A stretch of DNA of 12,878 nt from Entamoeba invadens IP1 (Eukaryota; Evosea; Mastigamoebida; Endamoebidae): the NCBI RefSeq assembly GCF_000330505.1, contig NW_004443770.1, positions 87,393 through 100,270 on the forward strand, read 5' to 3'. How positions within the stretch are numbered: position 1 is the stretch's first letter; every line of letters begins with the position of its first letter. This document shows, in pieces, positions 5,899 through 12,878 of this stretch. The notes beneath the pieces were generated by a model, which was not told where the DNA came from, searched no databases, and worked only from the letters and a program-made list of their open reading frames with translations. The position numbers were made by a program, and so were the translations under genes.

Positions 5899-8800
5899 CT
5901 GTCGTCGTCAATCCCAAATTGCTTTAGTTATTCTTACAATATCATTTTTGAAGTGTGAACAACAGATTGATATATCTTCCGTCTTAAGTCCGACAGTAGT
6001 AGGGATCTATTTCTTCGAAGTCCAGCTTGAAAACACGTCAATGGTTTGTTATTAGTTAATGAATATTAGATGACATATACTATATCTATTAATATCATAT
6101 TGAGTAAAGTATAGTATAATAATATATAGTATAGTTATTAAAAATATACTAATAAAAAGGTTATTGAGAAAAGATACTCGCAATTCTATTTTCTCGACAA
6201 TTACCTTCATTTAAAACTCCCGAAGAAAGTCATGCCTACCCTTCCCCCAAAAGAAATATTACACAGTGGCTCCCATCCGGACGTCATCCATCGAAGATCC
6301 AAAGAACTTTCAAAATACTTAGAAACTATAGTAAAGATCCCGGGCGTCTTAAAAGACACTGTGGTAGTTGAGTGGTTCATGCAACCCCCAGACAAACACA
6401 TAGTTGGGTTTTCTAAACAGCGGAAGGCGGGGTATTTGTCGATTGAAGGGAGTTTTTTTAAGAATTGGAAACGGCGGTATGCAGTGTTAGCGAAGAATGT
6501 GATAGCGCTGTTTAAGACTGCGAAGGATCTTTTGGTGTATGAAGACCCGATCGAAGTGTTTTGTATACGGAATTGTACGATAGCGCCTGTTCTTGATAAA
6601 GGGCCGAATGTCATGACCCTCTCCCGAAACAATATGACGCTGTGTTCTCTGTATGTGGAGAACGACGACGACTTCTTGTCGTGGTTGTCAGCAATACAAA
6701 CGGATATCAACGTGGCTAAAGGAAGAAGTACCCCGCTGTGTACACGAATGAAAGTCATCCCCCCAAACGCGAAGAAAAAGACGTCAACGACGTTGGCAAT
6801 AGCGTCGTTCTCGGCACTGAGCGTGAACGACTCGCCAAGAAAGAAAACGGGGAAACGGCTCTCTCGAATGTTCGACACAGACGTCTGCTCTTCGTATGAA
6901 AGTGTTATTAACGCACTCTATGAACGATTTCGAAACGAAATGAACACGATCTACCCCGTCTACTTGGAAGACAGAAAAGAGATGAAAGAGGAACACTGCA
7001 AGTTCTTCGAGGAAATTCGAGGCCTTCAATTGAGTGACTTTTTGGAGGGGAACAAATTGGAAGACACTTTTCAGAAGCTTCTTGTGGTGAGTAAATTGTA
7101 TACAAATTTGGGAGGGGTCCAGAAAATAACATGGCTATTTATTAACATTCATAAGATGTATAGAATGTATTGCGGCTGCGGGTTCGACGCTTTGGAACAG
7201 TTCCAGGAGTTTAGAGCTACAAACAGTACACAAAGCATTGATTCTTCGTTTGTTATTTATTCTAATAAATATATTAATAAATATAGAAATTAACTCGAGT
7301 ATTTGTTTTACTAATAATAAATTAAAATAGAACTATATTATAATGTATTACTTTGTTAATCTATGAATTCTCATTTATTTATTAGAACTGATAATATAAT
7401 AAAATTATAATAAATTAATTAAAGTATTACTATTAACACTTTATTTAAAGAACTCTGTGACCCACAGCAAAATGTTAGTGTGTAAGTTGTGTGAACACCA
7501 ATATAAAATGTCACAGTTTTGTGACCACACGCGACTTTGTGAATTGATAGTTCGTGGGTGTAGTAAAGAGATGTCGTGTATGAATCGGTTCAAATTACTT
7601 GTGACGTATCTTCGTGATTCGTATGGATGTAAAATGATTAAAAACACGTTCAAATACACGCAGCTGATTGAACTTCTTCCGTCATCTAAAGTACCATCGT
7701 GTTATTTAAAAGTTGGGAAATTAATCGAAGCGATTAAGACGTTGTGTGTAGATTTAGAAGATGTGATCTTATTAACATTTGCGCGTGCGATCACTGATGT
7801 TCTAGTTACATATCAGAAGTTGTTAATCGAATATTGTGAAGGGAAGGGGTGTAAGAACATGTGGAGTTTTCTTTCTATCTTATCGACGACTGCGAAACAA
7901 ACGAAACAAGAAGTCTTACAGCGCCCGGACTCGAATCTCACGACGGTGGATGACTTTGATATAGTGAAGAAGTTTAGTGCTGGAGCGTATAGCCGGATAT
8001 ATTTAGTTAAAAAGAAGAGCACAGGGGATTACTATGCGATGAAAGTGATGCGAAAGGATGATATGATTCGGAAGAATGTAGTGGACTCTGTATTAGTTGA
8101 GAAGAATTTCTTGTCGAACGCTCACAACAATTCGGTAGTCAAATTGTTTTGGGCGTTTCAAGATGACGTCAATCTCTATTTGATAATGGAGTACTGCCCT
8201 GGAGGAGATTTGGCGACTTTATTAGAACAAATTGGGTGCTTTAGTGAGCATGTAGCGAAGGTGTATTCAGCGGAGATTATTTTGTCGTTGCATTACATTC
8301 ACGCGCTTGGTTGTGTTCATAAGGACATTAAACCGGATAACATTTTGATTGACAAAAATGGGCATTTAGTGTTAACTGATTTTGGCTTGTCTTCATATGG
8401 CTTTGTATCAGAAGAGTCTGTGCAGAAGAATGGGATCTTCTGTACTCCAGACTATGCTGCGCCTGAAATCTTAATGTCAAATAGTTACTCCTTTGCAAGT
8501 GACTACTTTGCTCTGGGATGTATGATGTTCGAATTTGTCGTAGGATACCCCCCTTTTAATGCGCCAACACCAGACGCTATATTCATGAAAATACAAGAAG
8601 GGAAATACTGCTGGCCTGATGACGTGGAAGTGTCGGAGATGATGAAGGATCTCGTCGATAAATTGCTGAGCTGCGATCCTAACAATCGCCCAAATTTTAA
8701 TGAGATAGAAAAACACATCTTCTTCAAGGACATCCACTGGAGTACCCTTTTTGATGAGAACAGAGAAGACATTTTCGTACCGGAACTCGAAAATGAACAC

Positions 8801-9016
8801 GACACCGGCTATTTTGAAGATGAAAGAACTTTAAAACAAAATCAAATCAAAAAAAATGACGTGATTAGCGGAAAGAAAGGAATGGTGAAAAGAAAGGAAA
8901 GTCCTGGGTTCGTCGAGTTCGGGAATTTTAATGCAAAGAATGTCGATAACCTCGTCGACGAAAATAAAAGAATGTACGCGAAGGAATTCTCGCAGTTCGA
9001 GGCTGATAACGTGTAA
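5768..9016 (+). CDS. PX-PH-zinc finger AGC protein kinase (Rim15/IREH/MAST-like), three exons
   Basis: Exons 5768-6043, 6160-7247 and 7468-9016 encode 970 residues. After a Ser/Thr-Pro-rich N-terminus comes a PX domain (about 60-165; RYSQF at 97-101, PTLPPK at 118-123), read only when intron 1 is removed. A PH domain follows (about 181-274; GYLSIEG, NWKRRYAVL and the C-terminal Trp in FLSWLSAI). Then a CX2CX11HX3C zinc finger (C460, C463, H475, C479), similar to the one ahead of the kinase in Rim15/IREH proteins. The kinase domain (about 618-874) has K647, E666, HKD 739-741, N746, DFG 759-761 and CTPDYAAPE. The AGC tail carries HDTGYF and an FVEFGNF hydrophobic motif (936-942). The glycine loop is SAGAYS and HRD is HKD. 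The family phosphorylates Ser/Thr; PX and PH domains suggest recruitment to phosphoinositide membranes (inference). The ATG at 5768 is the first in frame. Confidence 0.88.
6044..6159 (+). other. Intron 1 of the kinase gene
   Basis: GTTTGTTAT donor, CTAAT branch box at 6149-6153, acceptor AAAAAG ending at 6159. Phase 0 on both sides; it joins QLENTSM to VIEKRYSQF, the expected core strands of a PX domain. The acceptor lacks the usual pyrimidine before AG, but the protein fit is strong. Confidence 0.8.
7248..7467 (+). other. Intron 2 of the kinase gene
   Basis: GTTTGTTAT donor, GTGAC branch-like box at 7457-7461, CAG acceptor at 7465-7467; 220 nt, the longest intron here. Phase 2 before and one base after restore a Ser codon, leading straight into KMLVCKLC, the start of the zinc finger. 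Other nearby AGs (7450, 7477) do not keep the frame. Confidence 0.75.
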
Positions 9017-9391
9017 TTAATTAGGTTGTTACTGTCTGGTTGTACTGTACTATATTTATTTAATTAAATTTAATACATGAATAAAATGTATTATTAAGTA
9101 TTATAAACTGTATTAATAAAGTATTGTACATGGTGTATATAATGTACTATAATATAATAGGTTTTTAAAGTAATATTCTATTGCTATTATTAGTTCATTT
9201 TTTTGAAAAAATATCTTAGTAAAACTATTGAATAATATTGTCTTAATTTGGTTTTATCACTAAGATAATTTTTAACAGAATAAACAAAATAGAGATTTGA
9301 ACCTAAAAAAAAAAACTAAAAACTAATAGTAATTAAATGGTTAATAAGAAATAATTAAAAATAAAAAGAATAACAAGAAAAAAGAACCATA
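9017..9391. other. AT-rich spacer between kinase and nucleoplasmin-like genes
   Basis: No gene seen. TAATT, the pentamer type known as an Entamoeba polyadenylation signal (UA[A/U]UU), overlaps the kinase stop codon at 9014-9018. The rest is homopolymer-rich AT sequence. Confidence 0.5.
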
Positions 9392-9398
9392 GAACTCA
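9392..9398 (+). promoter_or_regulatory. GAACTCA element upstream of the 9412 gene
   Basis: GAACTCA starts 20 nt before the ATG at 9412, the same sequence and spacing as in front of the 4369 gene. A second, partial GAACC lies at 9384-9388. Confidence 0.55.
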
Positions 9399-9411
9399 AT
9401 AAATAAAAACC

Positions 9412-9999
9412 ATGTTTTGGAGTCTTGTGGTGAAGCCAAACGAAAAGACAGAGTTCAAGACGGGTGATATCCTCCACATTACAAACGCTGTTTGTTTATA
9501 ATTAAAAATAACTTACAATACACATTAATAGTAAAACTCAATAACTCATCTCATCAAAAATTTCAATCACACACAAGATATAAAGTAACGGAAAGATGTT
9601 GGTCACAAAGACAAAAACCGAGTTGAAACAACGCAGTCAATTGTCAATACTGTGCAACCAAACGAAAACTTTAATTGTTTCGTTCATCCCGGGGCATCGT
9701 GACCACACACAACTCGACCTCGTCATCGCAAAGCAAAACGTCGTCTTCTTGAACACGGGAATCCACTCAATCCATCTTTCTGGATACATCACAAAGATCT
9801 CACAAGAAGAAAACGCGATGGAGGAGGACGACGAGGAACTCCCCGCACTCGGGAGCGATAACGAGGACGACGAGGAACTGAAAAAGAAAGAAAAGGATTC
9901 AAAGGCAATTAAAAAACCGAAAGAGAAGAAGCCAAAGGTTTGTTGAAAGCTTTTTTATTCATCACTTAAACTCATTTGCAGAAAGAAACTAAAAAATGA
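9412..9999 (+). CDS. Nucleoplasmin-like (NPL) domain protein, 145 residues, three exons
   Basis: Exons 9412-9489, 9596-9937 and 9982-9999 (78+342+18 nt). Residues 1-91 match the nucleoplasmin-like fold found at the N-terminus of fungal and insect FKBP39/FKBP46-type proteins and plant HD2 proteins: it starts MFW, then GDILHITNA, QLDLVI and a closing SIHLSGYI. An acidic tract follows (about 97-120, EEDDEELPALGSDNEDDEE), then a lysine-rich tail (121-145). Acidic tracts in this family bind histones and the basic tail could be a nuclear signal, so a histone chaperone role is likely by family. There is no FKBP or HDAC domain after it, so this is a stand-alone NPL protein. Intron 1 splits the domain after residue 26, and a tiny last exon adds only KETKK and the stop. 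It has the same GAACTCA element as the 4369 gene. Confidence 0.82.
9490..9595 (+). other. Intron 1 of the nucleoplasmin-like gene
   Basis: GTTTGTTTA donor, GTAAC branch-like box at 9585-9589, acceptor AAAG ending at 9595. Phase 0 on both sides; it joins LHITNA to MLVTKT. The second exon happens to start with ATG, so an intron-blind annotation would start the protein there and lose the FW...GDILHI strand. Confidence 0.75.
9938..9981 (+). other. Intron 2 of the nucleoplasmin-like gene, 44 nt
   Basis: GTTTGTTGA donor, CTCAT branch box at 9971-9975, CAG acceptor at 9979-9981. Phase 0; it links KKPK to KETKK-stop, keeping the lysine-rich character. Without splicing the protein would end VC-stop two codons later, so the retained and spliced products differ by only a few residues. 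Confidence 0.65.
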
Positions 10000-10603
10000 A
10001 TTGAATGAATGATTTATTATGGTTCGATAGTTTTAATATACTAAATAGTTCATTATTAATTATGTAATAATAATAACTATCTGTTATTATTTAATAATTA
10101 AAACTTTTATTAAAATGCTAATTATATTGTCGAAGATATTTTAATTATATAAAATAATATAAAAAAAAATAGAAAAAATTATTGAGTATTATATATTATG
10201 GTTTATTTTAATAATAAATATAACACAAAAAGTATTATAAAGATAACTAGAATTATTTGTTTAAAATTATTATATTTATTATACAACTTGTCTAATACAA
10301 ATTTATAATGAATTTTATATTATAATGTTAAATAAATTACATAATTGTATAAATAATTTGAATAATTATAATTCATAGTATAAATATATCACACCATTTC
10401 AAATAAAACCAAAAAACAATTTTTATTAAACATCAAATTAATGTAAAAAAAACATTTTTACAAAATAAACAATTAGATAACTAGTAAATATAATATAATT
10501 TATAAGTTATTATAAAAAATATTAAAAAAATATAACTTTAATTTTAATCCAAAAAAATAGTATCAAAAGGGGACAGCAAGAAAAGGCGAAACAAAGAAAG
10601 TCA
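10000..10603. other. AT desert
   Basis: No gene seen on either strand. The last 35-40 nt before 10604 (GGGGACAGCAAGAAAAGGCG region) are less AT-rich and are probably the 5' leader of the WWE gene. Confidence 0.5.
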
Positions 10604-11143
10604 ATGAGTTTGGAGCCGAGTGAGGCGACCATATATTTTCAGTGGGAGTGGGAGGAAGAAAAGGGATTTTTATTTAGTTCGAGTTGGACGCCATATCACC
10701 GAAACGAAAATCAGCAACTTGAAGAACATTATCAACAATTTTTGGATGAGATTTATGTTGGCCCAGTCGACCTTCAAAACGTTCCACAAAAGAAAAAGTT
10801 AGTCGTAGGCGACTACGAAATCGATTTTAAGAACTTAAAACAAATTAATAAAATTACAACGTTCACACGAAACATTCGAAGAGTTCGAAAAGAAGTCATT
10901 TGGGGACCAGCAAGGTGGTGTTATTCCGGAAAAAGGTGTACTAAAGAGTTCTCGGATCTGCTCGAAACACTCTATAAAGGGTTCCTCAACGGCGGAAAGG
11001 AAATAGTCCAAGTCGAACTCGGAAAGAATAAAAACTTATATGAAATAGACTTCACGGCCTTTGTACAGAAAAACTTGACGACTCAGACGTATAGGAAACT
11101 GTCGAGGATCGACGAAAACAACGAACCAATTGTCGATAAGTAA
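10604..11143 (+). CDS. Tandem WWE-domain protein, 179 residues
   Basis: A single exon encodes two successive WWE-like modules and almost nothing else. WWE1 (about 8-94) shows W14/W16, W28 with TPYH, QQLEEHY, YEIDF (71-75), Q80 and a closing RNIRR (89-93). WWE2 (about 98-170) shows W100/W105, LLETLY, YEIDF (146-150), Q155 and R164/R168. WWE domains in other eukaryotes recognise (iso-)ADP-ribose in poly(ADP-ribose), or mediate protein contacts, in ubiquitin ligases and ADP-ribosyltransferases; here no RING, HECT or PARP domain is present. The frame is open upstream of 10604 but has no earlier ATG nearby. A role as an ADP-ribose reader or adaptor is inference from the family. Confidence 0.75.
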   Translation: MSLEPSEATIYFQWEWEEEKGFLFSSSWTPYHRNENQQLEEHYQQFLDEIYVGPVDLQNVPQKKKLVVGDYEIDFKNLKQINKITTFTRNIRRVRKEVIWGPARWCYSGKRCTKEFSDLLETLYKGFLNGGKEIVQVELGKNKNLYEIDFTAFVQKNLTTQTYRKLSRIDENNEPIVDK

Positions 11144-11436
11144 GTCCTTTGGCATGTTACTATATTTATAGTTACGTATCTAATACAAATAGAATATAAC
11201 TATTCATTTACTATATCTTTCTAGTACCACTTGCTTGACCAATAAAGAACTATATGTTATAATAAAAATAAGTATATCATTTCCATACTTAATTAACTAC
11301 AATAAATAATAAATAAATAAGTGTAATCTAATTAATTGTTATAGTAAAATATATAGTAAAATGGTATAAAGTAATAGTAAAAGAAAAAGTGAAGGACACA
11401 ACTCGAAAAGAGAGACAACTCTGCTACTTGGTATTA
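11144..11436. other. AT-rich spacer ahead of the palmitoyltransferase gene
   Basis: No gene seen. The palmitoyltransferase frame is open through 11356-11436 without an ATG (it reads ...KDTTRKERQLCYLVL), so either this part is 5' leader or a small upstream exon was missed. I found no GTTTGTT donor between 11144 and 11436 to support such an exon. Confidence 0.4.
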
Positions 11437-12342
11437 ATGATAGTAACCCGAATATATAAAACGCTATGTCAAGAGGTTCATAACCAAATGTGGTTTTTAA
11501 TTTCATTCAGTGTTATGGTGGTTTGTGGGGGGACTGCGGTGTTCTATTCACATCTAACTGACATCTTTATTTTTGAGATTTGGCTGTATATTACGTGGCC
11601 GTGGATGTGTTGTTGTATGGTGTCACTTAACGCAAGCGATCCGGGAAGAATCTCTTCCCGTGCCGCCTATTTTTCCCGTCACTGTTCCGAGAAACTGAAG
11701 ATGATCGACATCCACTTGTTTGGGAATAACATAACTGCAAAGTATAAAAAATGTTATTTGCAAAGGCCTTTCTGTGCGTCGTGTAAATTTGTAAGACCTT
11801 TAAGAGTCCACCACTGTCGTCGCAGTAACTGCTGTGTCGATCGATTTGATCATTGGTGCAGTTGGGTGGGTAACACTATCGGGTCATACAACCGAAAAAC
11901 ATTTTTTGTGTTTCTGACAATAACATTTTTCACGGATATTGTGGCTGCTCTCGTGTGTGGAATTGCGGTTTATAAAATGTTTTTGAAAATGTTATTTGGG
12001 ATCGTTTTGAAATGCCCACTACTTGTACTCTCATTTTGTATTTTCTCAATCGTCTCTTTCTTCATTTGCAAATTATGGGCTTTTCACGTCAAGGCAATGC
12101 TGCACAATTACACAACTTACGAATATATCAAAAACAAAGATGTCAATCTCCCTAATCCGTTTGTTACTATTTATGTATTGTTCATTTACTATCAATTTAT
12201 TATTTTACCAGATTCAAATGATCGAGGTGTTTTTAAAACAAAAGTAAATTGATATTTAATAACTAGATATGACGAAGGAATGTGGACAAACTTCAAAAAA
12301 TTCTTTTTCGTTTCCAACAGCTCTTGTAGTTACTATTTTTGA
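11437..12342 (+). CDS. DHHC-type palmitoyltransferase with DHWC motif, 265 residues, two exons
   Basis: Exons 11437-12158 and 12267-12342. It has two N-terminal membrane segments (WFLISFSVMVVCGG; FEIWLYITWPWMCCC), the family DPG motif, the Cys-rich domain, two more membrane segments, TTYE (226-229, the TTxE motif) and, after splicing, NPYDEGMWTNFKKFF, the C-terminal NPxDxG-type motif. DHHC enzymes S-acylate cytosol-facing cysteines of membrane proteins. The signature is DHWC (138-141): Asp138, His139 and the acyl-accepting Cys141 are kept. By alignment to the two-zinc pattern of the family, site 1 is intact (C113, C116, H126, C133) while site 2 keeps only C127 and has Ser130, Trp140 and Thr147 in place of Cys, His and Cys. 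The start at 11437 is the first in-frame ATG; the N-terminus is uncertain. It may be an active variant or a pseudoenzyme. Confidence 0.82.
12159..12266 (+). other. Intron of the palmitoyltransferase gene
   Basis: GTTTGTTAC donor, TTAAT branch box at 12256-12260, TAG acceptor at 12264-12266, 108 nt. Two bases before and one after rebuild a CCA codon, giving LPNP-YDEG, the conserved C-terminal motif. Read-through would replace it by a hydrophobic AT-coded tail ending at 12252. Confidence 0.8.
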
Positions 12343-12761
12343 ATAATTGTTTTACTATATATTCTAGTTGAATAATAACGTTTGTGTTATTTTTTTAAAA
12401 TAAATTTCGACTGTTATTCGTTTTGTCTTTTAAATAAAACTTTTAATTTAAAACGTATTTAAATAATTATTAATTAAAATTACTATAATATAGTTTATAC
12501 AAACTATATGATAAGTTAGATTTAAGTTAGTTTAATTTTAATAAAAAGTAATATAAATTTAACTCTTAAATGTTATAATTAATTTTCATTTTTAATAATT
12601 TCAACTATAATTATTTAATTATTTATATTTTTAATTAATATAAATTTACTTGTTGTTTACCCACCACTCAGTGACGGGAATTTTTTTTTAAGAAATGTTT
12701 TTTTAACAACAGTTTGTTTGTTCATTCAATTGTTAGTAAATTGTTGAGTTAATAAAACTAA

Positions 12762-12782
12762 ACACATACTATTGCTATGTGT
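12762..12782. repeat. Hairpin ACACATA / TATGTGT
   Basis: Perfect 7-bp stem (12762-12768 and 12776-12782) around the 7-nt loop CTATTGC. Function unknown. Confidence 0.45.
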
Positions 12783-12828
12783 ATGCCATTTAAAACTACT
12801 TTTTACATATCAACTAAACTTTAATAAA

Positions 12829-12855
12829 CGATAGTTAGTACATTGTTAACTATCG
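12829..12855. repeat. Hairpin CGATAGTTA / TAACTATCG
   Basis: Perfect 9-bp stem (12829-12837 and 12847-12855) around the 9-nt loop GTACATTGT, only 46 nt after the previous hairpin. It could be a structured RNA, a regulator site or part of an element continuing beyond the window. Confidence 0.5.
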
Positions 12856-12878
12856 GTTCTTTTCATTGTTTAGTTATT

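Larger units (their letters stand above)
12343..12878. other. AT-rich end of window, no gene seen
   Basis: A patch of higher GC occurs at 12660-12680 (ACCCACCACTCAGTGACGGG), followed by a donor-like GTTTGTTTG at 12712. This could be the beginning of a further gene running off the window, but there is no usable ATG frame. Two hairpins lie close to the end. Confidence 0.4.

Noticed and set aside
6207..6878. 223-codon open frame on the minus strand
   Set aside because: It lies antisense to kinase exon 2, whose PX and PH domains are clear. Its translation shows no recognisable motif, and it is a by-product of the coding bias of the + strand.
7081..7110. GTGAGTAAAT as an alternative intron donor in the kinase gene
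   Set aside because: The sequence after it continues with good coding character to the GTTTGTT donor at 7248, and using it would disturb phase into the zinc finger.
10604..11143. The WWE protein as the N-terminal part of a larger ubiquitin ligase or PARP gene continuing downstream
   Set aside because: The frame ends in TAA at 11143, and the next coding region (from 11437) is a complete membrane acyltransferase. No GTTTGTT donor lies near the end to extend it.
12712..12720. GTTTGTTTG as a donor of a further gene
   Set aside because: No ATG-started frame leads into it (the ATG just upstream stops after three codons), and the window ends before any partner exon could be judged.

Overview
The window looks like nuclear DNA of an Entamoeba-type amoeba. 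Compact genes sit between very AT-rich spacers, introns begin with the Entamoeba-type GTTTGTT, and the upstream sequence of two genes carries the GAAC core-promoter element. Relatively long introns and a pogo/Tigger-like transposase remnant would suit E. invadens, but the species is inference. Every gene I can support reads on the + strand.

Layout. 1-1632: no convincing gene; two weak small ORFs (303-383, 682-912), each directly after a copy of an unusual GC-rich motif (AAAGCGGGTTTTCCCGCC type), then an AT desert. 1633-3395: broken transposase of the pogo/Tigger (DDE_1) type, with its reading scattered over all three + frames. 3420-4368: AT-rich spacer with an orphan TATA+GAAC promoter-like site and a possible spliced non-coding transcript. 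4369-5088: three-exon gene for an unrecognised 166-residue protein. 5768-9016: three-exon gene for a 970-residue PX-PH-zinc-finger AGC kinase related to the Rim15/IREH/Greatwall/MAST group. 9412-9999: three-exon gene for a 145-residue nucleoplasmin-like protein. 10604-11143: single-exon gene for a protein made of two WWE modules. 11437-12342: two-exon gene for a DHHC-type palmitoyltransferase with a degenerate second zinc site. 12343-12878: spacer with two hairpins at the end.

Seven introns could be placed by phase and protein continuity. Four of the genes are only complete when these introns are removed: uninterrupted ORFs would miss half of the PX domain, the start of the nucleoplasmin-like domain, the C-terminal motif of the palmitoyltransferase and most of the hypothetical protein. 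All seven start with GTTTGTT, and all have a YTNAY-like branch box whose A lies 6-8 nt from the last base of the intron.

The genes do not form an obvious pathway. Individually they point to phosphoinositide-linked signalling (PX-PH kinase), chromatin or histone chaperoning (nucleoplasmin-like), ADP-ribose recognition (WWE) and membrane protein acylation (DHHC). No database search was possible; family calls rest on motifs visible in the translations.
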